From: Lathyrus oleraceus
Lineage: Eukaryota; Streptophyta; Magnoliopsida; Fabales; Fabaceae
Reading direction: 5' to 3'
DNA: 64,000 bases
Assembly (NCBI RefSeq): GCF_024323335.1
Contig: NC_066585.1
Coordinates: 343,419,346 to 343,483,345, forward strand
Part shown: in pieces, positions 42,400 to 52,339 of the stretch
Layout: each line of letters opens with the position of its first letter
Numbering within the stretch: position 1 is the first letter of the stretch
Made by a program: the position numbers and the translations under genes
The notes under the pieces: model-generated
The model's database searches: none
Seen by the model: only the letters and a program-made list of their open reading frames with translations
Told to the model about the DNA's origin: nothing

Positions 42400-43632
42400 T
42401 CAAGACTCCTCCTCACTACCGGCCTCAGAACCGGTCGCCTCATCATCATCCTCATCATCATCATCAGCTCCCACCCCCTCAGAATAGACTGGCACGTCCA
42501 CGGGCCAATTTGCATTAGTCAGAAACTGCTCCCGTGTCATCAAAGCATGTGCACCACTACCCTGCAGCTGCAAACGCTGCATCGAGTCGTGCATGTCAAT
42601 CATAGCCCTCTGCGATGCTGCCATCCACTCGAAATTGAATTCACACGCAGCCCGCAGGTATGGATCGACCCTGGGAGTAGAAGCACTAGGACCATCAGAA
42701 ACCCTAGTGCTACCTGAGGCTGCACTGCTGCCGGTGGCCTTAGCTCTGCAGTATTTTGCCACATACCGGTCATCAATAGGAGCCGGGATCCTAACCTGAC
42801 CCCGAGACGGAAGTCGCACTCGTGCCTTAATGCACAGACTCATAATCAAACAAGGGAATGCAAGGGGGCAATTCACCCGAGCCCCCGACTTCAGTCCGCT
42901 CTCTATTACCGTCTTCAGCTCATTGGCAATGATCCTCGCCACATCAATCTCGACATTGGCGAGGATGGAATGTACTAAATGTGCCACTGGGATCGGCACA
43001 GTAGAGGTGTGGGATTTGGGTTGTATGTTGGTCAAAACCAGAAGTAGAATCAGCTGAGCCATGGGAGTCATGTCCTCCCGATGATATCTCACAGGAACCC
43101 CAGATGGGTTCGGCTCAACTGTTTTCCCAGGTAAAAGCAGGGCGGCCGTAATTGCTGGGACATCCTTGTGCAGCCGGAGGTCAATATGGTACTGGTCTCT
43201 TTGGTCAGCACCCAGCTGAAGCGGCTCCCCGAGGATTTGGTTGATCGTATCCCTGTCAAAAGGAACTGGCCGACCGGCCACTCTAGAGACCCAAGTGAAG
43301 GGCTCATCATCATCTGGCAATGCATTAGCGTAGAACTCCCGCACTGTAGCGATGTCATAGTGTTCCAAGGGATTTATCAACCTATCCCATTTCTTTGTAT
43401 CGATCAACCCGGCAAAACTCCTATACGTGCCCTGTGGGTTGATCAGAAAACGCTTCTCAGGCAAAATTTTTCGCTTCTCCAAAGCGATGTACCGTGCCGC
43501 TTGCTTTGCACCGACAAACTTGTCGGTATCGAATTGGATCGGCACGGTTCGTGAAGTAGTTGCCGCACCCTTTCTTTTCTTGCCAGCACTAGATCTTGAC
43601 TCCATTCTGCAAAACAAGAGATAAAGCAACAA
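42400..43632 (-). CDS. Athila env-like ORF (third ORF), 401-410 codons, open
   Basis: The likely start is M at 43605 (MESRSSAGKKRKGAATTSR); an upstream in-frame M at 43632 adds nine residues. A basic N-terminus is followed by a globular part with YRSFAGLIDTKKWDRLI, FDRDTINQILGEP, then SHTSTVPIPVAHLVHSI and CPLAFPCLIMSLCIKARV. The C-terminal tail is acidic (DDDDEDDDEA). This is the ORF in the env position of Athila/Calypso elements, akin to PF20167 (from memory). I see no signal peptide or membrane helix. A splice-acceptor-like site (ttgttttgcag on the - strand) sits one base before the 43605 ATG, and a TATA-like box with palindromic motifs lies 60-150 bases further upstream. Confidence 0.75.
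   Translation of the reverse strand: MLLYLLFCRMESRSSAGKKRKGAATTSRTVPIQFDTDKFVGAKQAARYIALEKRKILPEKRFLINPQGTYRSFAGLIDTKKWDRLINPLEHYDIATVREFYANALPDDDEPFTWVSRVAGRPVPFDRDTINQILGEPLQLGADQRDQYHIDLRLHKDVPAITAALLLPGKTVEPNPSGVPVRYHREDMTPMAQLILLLVLTNIQPKSHTSTVPIPVAHLVHSILANVEIDVARIIANELKTVIESGLKSGARVNCPLAFPCLIMSLCIKARVRLPSRGQVRIPAPIDDRYVAKYCRAKATGSSAASGSTRVSDGPSASTPRVDPYLRAACEFNFEWMAASQRAMIDMHDSMQRLQLQGSGAHALMTREQFLTNANWPVDVPVYSEGVGADDDDEDDDEATGSEAGSEEES
43607..43616 (-). promoter_or_regulatory. Candidate 3' splice site ahead of the env-like ATG
   Basis: On the - strand tgttttgcag ends one base before the ATG at 43605. T-rich then CAG fits a plant acceptor. A donor site was not identified. It would support a spliced subgenomic RNA. 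Confidence 0.4.
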
Positions 43633-44492
43633 ACACGAAACAAACAGATTAGAACCAAAACAGTTTTTATAAGGGACTGGTTTGCTCGCTGCTGCTTCGC
43701 CTAGCGAAGTGGCAGCGAATGCTCGCCCCAGGTTCGCCTAGCGAGTGCTAGCGAACCTTACGGGTTTTGGGGTTTTCTGCATTTTCAAAATTGTTTCCCC
43801 CAAAACCCGTAAATACAAGGTTTCCACAGCAAAACCCAATGATTTCTCATGACTATGAATTGTTCTATGCTATTGGGGATACCTAATTTCATGGAAAACC
43901 TAAGTAAGAGTAAATCCCCAATTTAAAAACCTAAATGCACAACATTGCAAACTCCCAAAATTGCATGCAACCTCAAGGTTCCTATCACACCTATCCTATT
44001 TACCATTCAAATTTGGAAATAAATAATGCAACAAAAGAAACATGCAATAGGGCAAACCTTGAGGTAAACGGATTTGGAAAGGAGAAGTGGGAAGTGTTTG
44101 CAATTGACCGACACACAAATGTTGTTGATATGGATGCACAGTAGAGAATTTGAGAAGGCAAATCGCACACTTCAGCAGAGCAGTTTAGAAGAATTTTTAA
44201 GGTAAGGGCAAAACTGCCCTGCTGAACTGTTTAAATAGAACAGTACTGGTGCGCTCGCTACTGCCTCGCCTAGCGAGCAGCCAGCGAGAGCGCTCGCTGC
44301 AGCCTCGCCTAGCGAGCTGCAAGCGAGCATGACAGCAAGTGTTTTTGCAAATGCAGCACTTGCATGTCATCCAGCCTGAAAAAGCACACAATACTCATTC
44401 AACATCAAACATAAAACAGGAAATACTTACAATGTTGGGGTGCCTCCCAACTAGCGCTTGTTTAACGTCGGCTAAGCTCGACGGTGCGATGC
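43633..44492 (-). promoter_or_regulatory. Spacer between Athila pol and env-like ORF with two promoter-like modules
   Basis: 860 bp with no ORF of interest. Module 1: palindromic motifs at 44265-44277 and 44304-44316, then a TATA-like ctatttaaac (- strand) at 44228-44237. Module 2: motifs at 43696-43708 and 43733-43745, then cttataaaaa (- strand) at 43664-43673, about 60 bases before the env-like ATG. Both repeat the motif-then-TATA order of the LTR promoter. Activity is inferred from arrangement only. Confidence 0.5.
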
Positions 44493-47400
44493 TCACAGAG
44501 GAGCATCGAGCGGCTGAGCACAACTCTCGCGATCCACATGACCGCCGAGATACACTTTCAATCGTTGGCCGTTCACGGTCCAACTGTCTTTCTCGTCCAT
44601 GTCTTCAATGATAATGGCCCCGTATTCTTTTACTTCTTTCACCCGAAATGGCCCGGACCATTTTGATTTCAACTTCCCGGGAAACAACTTCAACCGGGAG
44701 TTGAACAATAAGACCAATTGTCCGGGCACGAATTCTTTGGTTCGGATCTTCTTGTCATGATATTTCTTTGCTTTTTCCTTGTACAACCAACTTGAGTGGT
44801 ATGCGGCATTGCGCATCTCCTCCAACTCAAGTAGTTGTACTTTCCTTTTGTTACCGGCCAACTCATGTTCAAAATTTAGAAATTTTAGGGCCCACAAGGC
44901 CTTGTGCTCCAATTCAACCGGCAAATGGCAAGTTTTACCAAATACCAATTGAAACGGAGTTAGGCCAATTGGAGCTTTAAAGGCCGTACGGTAGGCCCAT
45001 AATGCTTCGTCCAATTTTTGGGACCACTCTTTTTTAGAATTAGACACGGTTTTTTCTAGGATTCTCTTAATCTCTCGATTAGAGACCTCCGCTTGCCCGT
45101 TAGCCTGAGGGTGGTACGGAGTTGTCACCCTATGCGACACACCATAATGTTTTAGAATTGTTTCCAAAGGTGCATTGCAAAAGTGTGACCCTCCGTCACT
45201 TATCAACACTCGGGGTGTTCCAAAACGGGAAAAGATGTTTTTCTTTAAAAAATTTATCACCGTTTTGGCATCCGCCCGAGGTGAGGCAATCGCCTCAACC
45301 CACTTAGAGACATAATCAACAGCTACAAGCATGTACTCATTCCCGTAAGAGGGTGGGAAAGGTCCAACAAAATCTATGCCCCAACAATCGAACACTTCCA
45401 CTTCTTGGATATTTTGGAGAGGCATCTCATCTCTCTTACCTATCCCACCACTTCTTTGGCAACTGTCACAACTTTGCGCATGGGTATGTGCGTCTTTGAA
45501 AATAGTTGGCCAATAAAATCCCGATTGAAGAATTTTAGTGGCCGTTCTAACCCCATTATAATGACCTCCATAAGGCGAGTTGTGACAATGCCAAAGGATG
45601 CTCTGGGCTTCATCACCAGTTACGCATCTCCTTAACAGGTTATCGCTACCCAACTTAAACAAGTATGGGTCATCCCAAACATAATACTTCGCATCCGAAA
45701 GGAACTTCCTCTTTTGGTTCGAAGTTAGATCGGCCGGCACACAACCACTAGCCTTGTGGTTTGCAAAGTCTGCAAACCACGGCCTAACTTGAACCTTAAA
45801 CAATTTTTCATCAGGAAATTCTTCCCGGATTTCCTTTTCAGATGCGGTAACCTCGACATTCACCAAGCGGGATAAATGATCCGCTACCAAGTTTTCCGAC
45901 CCCTTCTTGTCTTTAATTTCGACATCGAATTCTTGTAACAAGAGGATCCAACGGATGAGCCTTTGCTTCGAATCCGGCTTGGTCAGCAGATATTTAATCG
46001 CCGCGTGGTCGGTGTACACCACGACTTTAGACCCTATAAGATAGGACCTAAACTTTTCTAGCGCATACACTATTGCGAGTAGTTCTTTTTCCGTTGTGGC
46101 ATAATTTATTTGAGCCTCGTTAAGAACCTTACTCGCATAATGTATAGCATGAAAAATTTTGTCCTTTCTTTGGCCAAGTACCGCTCCAACGGCATAGTCA
46201 CTCGCGTCACACATTAGTTCAAAATTTTCCTTCCAATCGGGAGCGACTATTATTGGAGCGGTAACCAATTTTTCTTTTAAAACCTCGAAAGCTTGCAAAC
46301 AATCGTCGGTGAAGAGAAATACCTGATCTTTGGCGAGTAAATTGCTCAAAGGTTTAGCCACCTTTGAGAAGTCCTTGATGAAGCGCCGGTAGAACCCCGC
46401 GTGCCCCAAAAAACTACGGATGCCCTTCACATTGACCGGAGGGGGTAATTTTTCAATTACATCAACCTTAGCTCTATCCACTTCAAGCCCCCTTTTAGAG
46501 ACTTTGTGGCCTAGCACAATCCCCTCGGTCACCATAAAGTGACACTTTTCCCAATTTAGCACCAAATTAGTCTTCACACACCTTTCCAACACCGTCTTCA
46601 AATTTGCCAAGCATAGACTAAACGTCCCACCAAACACCGAGAAGTCATCCATGAAGACTTCCATTGTTTTCTCTATTAGATCGGCAAAAATAGCTTGGAC
46701 ACATCGTTGGAATGTCGCCGGCGCATTGCAAAGCCCAAAAGGCATTTTTCTGTATGCGAACACTCCAAACGGACACGTGAAAGCCGTCTTCTCATGATCA
46801 ACCGGGTCAACCGCAATTTGGTTGTACCCGGAGTAGCCGTCTAAAAAACAGTAGTATTGTTGGCCCGATAGTCTTTCAAGCATTTGATCCATAAATGGGA
46901 GTGGAAAATGGTCCTTACGAGTCGCGGTATTCAACCGTCTATAATCTATACACATTCTCCATCCCGTGGCAACTTTAGTCGGGATCAATTCGTCTTTGTC
47001 ATTACGGATTACGGTCATTCCACCCTTCTTCGGAACCACGTGCACGGGACTAACCCACGGACTATCCGAGATCGGGTAAATCATTCCCGCATCCAAAAGC
47101 TTCACCACCTCCTTTCTTACAACCTCTTTCATTGTAGGATTTAAGCGGCGTTGTGGTTGAGCCACCGGCTTGAAATCCTCCTCCATCAAAATCTTGTGCA
47201 TACAATAGGATGGACTAATTCCTTTAAGATCGGAAAGAGTCCAACCCATAGCTTCTTGATTGGTCTTTAGCACAAATATAAGACGGGCTTCTTCTTCAAT
47301 TGTCAAAAGGTTGCTTATGATAACCGGCTTGCCCTCGGTATCATCAAGGAATACATATTTCAAAGTCGAAGGTAACTCTTTTAATTCAATTGACGCTTTC

Positions 47401-48587
47401 TCGTCAATTACCTCCTTCTTCAAATTTTCTTCCTCTACTTCCCACGGTTGTAGGTCTTCCAAGCTATCAAGTTCCTTCAAACATTCCTCAAGAGCTAGCT
47501 CCTCCTCAACAGTGAAAACCTCCAATGAGTCGTCGAGAGCTAACTCCATAGGAGATATCTCGTGAATATGCTTTGAAACTTCCATAATAGCGTCTTCGAT
47601 CACATCGATGCGAAAGCTATCATTTCGATCCTTGGAATGCTTCATCGCCTCGAATAGATCAAATGTGACCTCCTCATTTTGAACACGCACCTTCATTAAA
47701 CCGTCATCAACATCAATCATCATTCTTGCGGTCTTCATGAATGGTCGGCCCAATATGAGCGGAGCATCATCATCTTCCTCCATATCAATTACAATAAAAT
47801 CCACCGGGAAAAAGAATTTGTCGACCTTCACCAACACATCTTGGGCTACGCCATGAGGATGGGTCGTCGACTTATCCGCCAATTGTAATGTCATTCGGAT
47901 GGACTTAATCTCGATGTTGCCAAGCCTCTTGATAATTGACAAAGGTATAAGATTTATGCTCGACCCCAAGTCAATAAGTCCCTTTCCGACATACACATCA
48001 CCAATTTTAACCGGCAATGTAACTCTTCCCGGATCAACCTCTTTCTTAGGAAGCGTCCTTTGAATGATGGCACTACAGCTCGCATCAAGGACGATGGTCT
48101 CCGGTTCCGTATACCTCCGCTTTTTGGTTAGTATGTCCTTCATGAACTTGGCATACTTTGGCATTTGTTCCAAAGCTTCAGCAAACGGAATGTTTATTTG
48201 TAATTGCTTAAAAATATCCATGAACCGGGCGTAATGCCGTTCATTTTCCCTTTTGGAAGGGGCATGAGGGTAAGGAAGGTTTTGGACAGGAGTAGCGCTC
48301 ACTACCTCCTTCCCTTTCGCTACTCTAGCGCTTTTCCATCTCGGCTTCTTCACTACCTCCCTTATTACCTCATCATTTTTATTCTCCTCAATCTCCACAT
48401 TTTTTTCATTTTCAACTTCACCATTATTTTTATTCTTTTCAACTACTTCCTCATCACTCCACACTCCTACTTCACCATCAACATTTTCTTCCACTATCTC
48501 CTCCTCAATCTCCTTCTCTTTCTCTCTTTTTTCACTCTCCACTCTTTTTTCGTTTTCACTACCCAACTCCCTTCCACTTCTCGTCAC
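44493..48587 (-). CDS. Athila pol: protease, RT, RNase H, integrase (1364 aa), intact
   Basis: Continuous from MTRSGRELGSENEKR. N-terminus: about 100 residues rich in E/K/N, then a short basic patch. Protease near residue 205: GLIDLGSSINLIPL (DLG form as in Athila). RT from about 490: GWRMCIDYRRLNTATRKDHF, DGYSGYNQI, MPFGLCNAPATFQRC, FMDDFSVFGG. RNase H near 790: LMCDASDYAVGAVLG, TTEKELLAIVYALEKFR, VYTDHAAIKYLL. Integrase from about 990: HCHNSPYGGH...CDSCQR zinc finger, WGIDFVGPFP (Asp), LISDGGSHF (Asp), GQAEVSNREIK (Glu). All catalytic residues are visible. The frame stays open upstream to about 48700, where it meets gag. Confidence 0.95.
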   Translation of the reverse strand: MTRSGRELGSENEKRVESEKREKEKEIEEEIVEENVDGEVGVWSDEEVVEKNKNNGEVENEKNVEIEENKNDEVIREVVKKPRWKSARVAKGKEVVSATPVQNLPYPHAPSKRENERHYARFMDIFKQLQINIPFAEALEQMPKYAKFMKDILTKKRRYTEPETIVLDASCSAIIQRTLPKKEVDPGRVTLPVKIGDVYVGKGLIDLGSSINLIPLSIIKRLGNIEIKSIRMTLQLADKSTTHPHGVAQDVLVKVDKFFFPVDFIVIDMEEDDDAPLILGRPFMKTARMMIDVDDGLMKVRVQNEEVTFDLFEAMKHSKDRNDSFRIDVIEDAIMEVSKHIHEISPMELALDDSLEVFTVEEELALEECLKELDSLEDLQPWEVEEENLKKEVIDEKASIELKELPSTLKYVFLDDTEGKPVIISNLLTIEEEARLIFVLKTNQEAMGWTLSDLKGISPSYCMHKILMEEDFKPVAQPQRRLNPTMKEVVRKEVVKLLDAGMIYPISDSPWVSPVHVVPKKGGMTVIRNDKDELIPTKVATGWRMCIDYRRLNTATRKDHFPLPFMDQMLERLSGQQYYCFLDGYSGYNQIAVDPVDHEKTAFTCPFGVFAYRKMPFGLCNAPATFQRCVQAIFADLIEKTMEVFMDDFSVFGGTFSLCLANLKTVLERCVKTNLVLNWEKCHFMVTEGIVLGHKVSKRGLEVDRAKVDVIEKLPPPVNVKGIRSFLGHAGFYRRFIKDFSKVAKPLSNLLAKDQVFLFTDDCLQAFEVLKEKLVTAPIIVAPDWKENFELMCDASDYAVGAVLGQRKDKIFHAIHYASKVLNEAQINYATTEKELLAIVYALEKFRSYLIGSKVVVYTDHAAIKYLLTKPDSKQRLIRWILLLQEFDVEIKDKKGSENLVADHLSRLVNVEVTASEKEIREEFPDEKLFKVQVRPWFADFANHKASGCVPADLTSNQKRKFLSDAKYYVWDDPYLFKLGSDNLLRRCVTGDEAQSILWHCHNSPYGGHYNGVRTATKILQSGFYWPTIFKDAHTHAQSCDSCQRSGGIGKRDEMPLQNIQEVEVFDCWGIDFVGPFPPSYGNEYMLVAVDYVSKWVEAIASPRADAKTVINFLKKNIFSRFGTPRVLISDGGSHFCNAPLETILKHYGVSHRVTTPYHPQANGQAEVSNREIKRILEKTVSNSKKEWSQKLDEALWAYRTAFKAPIGLTPFQLVFGKTCHLPVELEHKALWALKFLNFEHELAGNKRKVQLLELEEMRNAAYHSSWLYKEKAKKYHDKKIRTKEFVPGQLVLLFNSRLKLFPGKLKSKWSGPFRVKEVKEYGAIIIEDMDEKDSWTVNGQRLKVYLGGHVDRESCAQPLDAPL

Positions 48588-48658
48588 AATCGCCTTACAA
48601 TGCTCCTTAGGATTTGTTTGCGTATTGGCCGAGAAAGAAGGACCGGTTTGTTGTTCAG

Positions 48659-50053
48659 CTAGTTGCTTGGCAAGTTGCCCAACTTGAGTTTCAAGATTTT
48701 TATGGCCGCGTCATTACTCTTTTGATTGGCCATTGACATTTGCATGAATTGCGTCAATGTCTCTTCCAATTTAGAATTGACTACCGGCGGTTGTTGAGAT
48801 TGATACGGATTTTGGGGAGGATTTTGACGGCTAGAAGAACCACCTCCATAACCTTGGTTATGATAATAGTTGCTTCTAGGTTGGAACCCTTGGTTCCCTT
48901 GGAATTGTTGTTGTTGTTGTTGAGGGTGCGGTTGATAAGGTTGTTGTTGTCTTGGTTGATAGTCCCGTTGATTGGCCATGTAATTTACTTCGTCAAAACC
49001 GGGAGGTGGGCAAAATCCGGTGTCATGTTCACCTTTACAAAGTTCACAACAAGCTATTTGTTTAGCTTTTGACGGTTCTCTTAACTCTTTGATTTGTTGC
49101 GTTAAAAGTTCCACTTGTTGTGAGATGAGCTTGTTTTGGGCAAGTATGGCATCATTCGTCCCTAACTCAAGCACTCCCGCCTTCTTCAAAGAATTTCCAC
49201 GACTTTGACTTTGAAGATCATTCAAAGCCATACGGTTGATAATGTTGGTGGCTTCTTCGGCACTCTTTGACATCAACGAGCCACCCGAGGTGGCATCCAA
49301 CAACGTCTTACAGTTTGGTTGAAGTCCATTTCTGAAGATATGGATTTGAGTTAATTCATCAAATCCATGCCCTTTACATTTTCTTAGCATGGACTTGAAT
49401 CTCTCCCACGCTTCATTCAACGATTCACTGGTTCCTTGAGCAAACACCGAGATGGCCGTCTTTGATTCCATGAATCGGTTATGAGAGAAAAATCTTTCAA
49501 TGAATTTCTCCTCTAACACATTCCAATCTGTCATTACGGCAGGTGTTTGATCGAGGTACCAGTCCTTTGCTTTACCGAGCAAAGCGTGAGGAAATAAACG
49601 TCTGAACAACGGAAGCTCCTGAGCCTGATCCACTCCGGCAGCCAATGCTATCTCATAGAATTTTATGAGAAAAGCAAATGGGTCTTCATGGTCCATTCCG
49701 GTGAATGGACTCCCATACAATAAATTCAGAGTTCCCGTCTTCATCTCAGCTTGCCTTCCAGTTTGGTTGGCAAACTGAGCGGTGTTCCTTGGACTGTTGA
49801 TACATGGAGTAGAAATCGGTGGTGGTGGTTGTGGCTCCATGTTTGGTACGAATGGGTGTGGATTTGTGGTTGAAGAACTTTCTCCTTGCTCTTGGCGTTG
49901 CCTAGCCTGTTGCCTCCTACGTCTTGTTTTGCTATTGAGCCTCCTTGCGGTTCTCTCGATCTCCGGATCAAAAAGAAGTTCGTCCACAGGGATTTTCCCT
50001 CGCATAAAACGTAAGCTGCACACTAAACCAAACAAATTACAAGCACAAGTCAA
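48659..50053 (-). CDS. Athila gag (464 aa, frame-shifted against pol)
   Basis: Starts at M 50053, or at internal M 50005 (MRGKIPVDELLFDPEIER), which looks like the conserved N-terminus. Arg-rich basic stretch, then the capsid region with LYGSPFTGMDHEDPFAFL, AKDWYLDQTPAVMTDWN, FIERFFSHNRFMESKTAI, then the zinc knuckle CELCKGEHDTGFC near residue 340 and a Gln-rich tail. The last 14 residues (from IKILKLK) are out of frame: the pol frame begins overlapping at about 48700 beside a five-A run on the - strand. In related elements gag and pol are one frame, so this is likely a 1-nt indel; a programmed shift cannot be excluded. Confidence 0.88.
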   Translation of the reverse strand: MTCACNLFGLVCSLRFMRGKIPVDELLFDPEIERTARRLNSKTRRRRQQARQRQEQGESSSTTNPHPFVPNMEPQPPPPISTPCINSPRNTAQFANQTGRQAEMKTGTLNLLYGSPFTGMDHEDPFAFLIKFYEIALAAGVDQAQELPLFRRLFPHALLGKAKDWYLDQTPAVMTDWNVLEEKFIERFFSHNRFMESKTAISVFAQGTSESLNEAWERFKSMLRKCKGHGFDELTQIHIFRNGLQPNCKTLLDATSGGSLMSKSAEEATNIINRMALNDLQSQSRGNSLKKAGVLELGTNDAILAQNKLISQQVELLTQQIKELREPSKAKQIACCELCKGEHDTGFCPPPGFDEVNYMANQRDYQPRQQQPYQPHPQQQQQQFQGNQGFQPRSNYYHNQGYGGGSSSRQNPPQNPYQSQQPPVVNSKLEETLTQFMQMSMANQKSNDAAIKILKLKLGNLPSN

Positions 50054-50110
50054 AAATTCACAAGCTAAAACTTAAACAACCAATGCGATGCTCGCAATAT
50101 CAATTTACAA

Positions 50111-50128
50111 TCCCCGGCAACGGCGCCA
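50111..50128 (-). other. Athila primer binding site (Asp tRNA type)
   Basis: On the - strand tggcgccgttgccgggga, the Athila PBS complementary to tRNA-Asp in my recollection, three bases from the LTR. Confidence 0.88.
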
Positions 50129-50131
50129 TTT

Positions 50132-51633
50132 TGTTGAAACAGTTTTTAAGTGTCGGGTTTTGTTATCGTATCCACAGAGATTGTAAGATATCACTGCCGT
50201 TCAATGGTTGAATTAATCTTAACTTAATGTAACACTAGGGTTTTGGTTTTAATCAAGTTATCTTGCATACAAAGTAATTAATTGCGGTAAAAGTTATGTT
50301 TTGATTAATATGAGAAATATTGTCAAAGTTAGGTTTCAATGATTACATTTTCTTTGCATGTATTTGCTCGGTCAACAATCTTATAAACTCCTTTAGATGA
50401 TAAATAATTTCACAAAGTCCTCTCAATGCGTTTCTCTCGAACACCCATTGTGAGTTTTGTCATTTTGATCCATTGTTTCTCTCGAACACAATCTATCAAA
50501 AAGACAACGTTTTGGTTCAACCTTATGGTGAACAAAATCATTCGTTACTATCTCTAGCTAACAAACAAGTTTGGATGAAAACCTAGGTCAAGAATCGGTA
50601 AACATCTCTCGATCAAATACCAACACAAAGAGTTTTAAATAGAAACAAAGGTTTCATCATATATTTACCGTTAAAGAGTTTACAAATGAGGATCCTTACA
50701 TTTACATACAAAGCTTGGAAATCACCTACATCTAACCTTGACAAATGGAGACTTAGCTACTCATTTTCATGGTAGCTTGGTCGGCAAGTAAGAAAAGAGG
50801 GTTGATCAACATCCAAGTCGAATGATCGAAGTTGGATGGGAATCCATTTTGTTTTTGTGGAAGATGGTTGCTAGATGAAGAGAAATGAAATTAGGGCATA
50901 AAATCTCCCACAAAGCAATGCTGTAAAATATCTAAGAGAAAGTACAAAAAAATGGAAAAGTTGGTAAAAAGTGGTATGGGCTCAAAAAGTGGCACCTGCT
51001 ACTTATAGACAAGTACAGAACTGTCACGTTCGCTAGGCGAGCAGAATGGCTCGCCTAGCGAAGGCCAAAAATGGGCACAAAATGCCCCTGTGCCCAGAGA
51101 AAACTGGGCCTGTGGAACTGTCATGTTCGCCTAGCGAACAGACCTTCGCCTAGCGAAGAACTCGCTTCAACCTTCGCCCCAGCGAGGTTGAGAGGTTTTG
51201 CTACTGGAATGCTCGCTGGGGACTCGCTAGAGCCTCGCCTAGCGAGCTAGTGCTGGCTGCTCTTTTCACCAAAACAGACTGAATTCGCTGCCACTTCGCC
51301 TTCAGTTCGCCTAGCGAATTAATTAACCAATTTACTGGAACCTTTCGCCAGGAGCTCGCCTAGCGAAGGTTTTGCTTCGCCACATCCTCGCCTAGCGAGC
51401 TGGCAGATGAAATGCTCCTTTGCTTTGGTTCCTTTGCCAATTCTCTTGTGTCTTTATTATCAATTAATTCATGCCTTTCCTGCACAATAACAAACACATC
51501 AAAGGCACCAAGCTTGTTTATCAATGTACGCATTCCATGTAAAATAAATGTGATTTTGACAATTTTAGCAGGGCAAAAGAGTGAAAGATGCCCACATATG
51601 ATAGCTCAAATAAACACTTTTGGGCATCTAACA
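50132..51633 (-). mobile_element. Athila 5' LTR (1502 bp)
   Basis: Almost identical to 39381-40881, including the palindromic motif array (51028-51402) and the TATA box at 50999-51010, with the TSD gttgg on its right. Confidence 0.95.
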
Positions 51634-51638
51634 GTTGG

Positions 51639-52046
51639 CAAGAGCAATGGGATGCATTTTCAGCTTCTAGGAAGGTAAAGGAGGAGGAGATGGTGGCCGA
51701 ATTGACTGGTCAGATGGAGAAGTTAAAGATTTTGCTGAAGGAGAAGAACAATGAGCTTCTGTGCGCCCGTTCAACCAAAGGTTACATCACAGATCAACTC
51801 AACAAGGCTCAAGAACAGATTGAGGAACTCAAAGTGCTGGCAGGTTTGAAGAAATCCAGACATGAAGAGGTATTCAGAGAAGATGACGGGAATTACTATA
51901 GAGAGCACATCAACGAGTTGGATGGAGTTATTCACAAAAGGAATTTGCTTATCCGGCGTTTGACAGAATCTCCCGATCATCCCAACACGGTGGCATTACT
52001 GGCTGAATTGAGGAGCAGTCCTTATGGGTTGTATACAGGAGGCTGA
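51639..52046 (+). pseudogene. Ogre-A ORF1, 3' part (after Athila)
   Basis: 136 codons in the frame of 37938-39380, beginning QEQWDAF after the TSD. Coiled coil (KVKEEEMVAELTG, KEKNNELLCARS, LNKAQEQIEELKV) and a C-terminal RRLTESPDHPNTVALLAELR, then stop at 52046. With the first part, ORF1 would be 616 codons. Confidence 0.85.
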
Positions 52047-52339
52047 TTCCTGATTTTTGTTCCTCTCTTTACTTATTGTCTTGTTACTATGTAGTGATGA
52101 TCCACAGGCTTGTTGTGGAGATCCTCTTTTGATGTACTGTTGGCTAAGGCCCTTTTCCTTGAACTCATTTGTATGATGGTTCCCCTTTATTGCATCTTGA
52201 TCTCAGAAGCTTATCCATGACTCGGTTTTCTTGCACTTTCACCTGATGTGAGACTGGAATCAAGGGATTAGAATAGCCCTTTGGAATCGATAAACATGTC
52301 ATTACATTAACATATTCATTTGCATATCTTGCATAACAG
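52047..52339 (+). other. Spacer between Ogre-A ORF1 and ORF2
   Basis: 293 bp of non-coding, T-rich DNA. Nothing else seen. Confidence 0.55.

Larger units (their letters stand above)
39381..51633 (-). mobile_element. Athila retrotransposon, 12.25 kb, very young
   Basis: Order on the - strand: 5' LTR (50132-51633), PBS, gag, pol, spacer, env-like ORF, 3' UTR, PPT, 3' LTR (39381-40881). The TSD gttgg lies at 39376-39380 and 51634-51638. RT has the Athila-typical YRRLNTATRKDHFPLPF block and FMDD. The two LTRs differ at about 4 substitutions plus 1 indel in 1.5 kb by eye. The only coding defect I see is a frame change between gag and pol at a T5 run (- strand A5), 48697-48701. It lies in Ogre-A ORF1. 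Confidence 0.95.

Noticed and set aside
42400..43632. A true viral envelope protein in Athila
   Set aside because: No signal peptide, membrane segment or cleavage site is visible; only the position resembles env.
48204..48662. 152-codon + strand ORF
   Set aside because: It is the antisense of the E/K-rich N-terminus of Athila pol.
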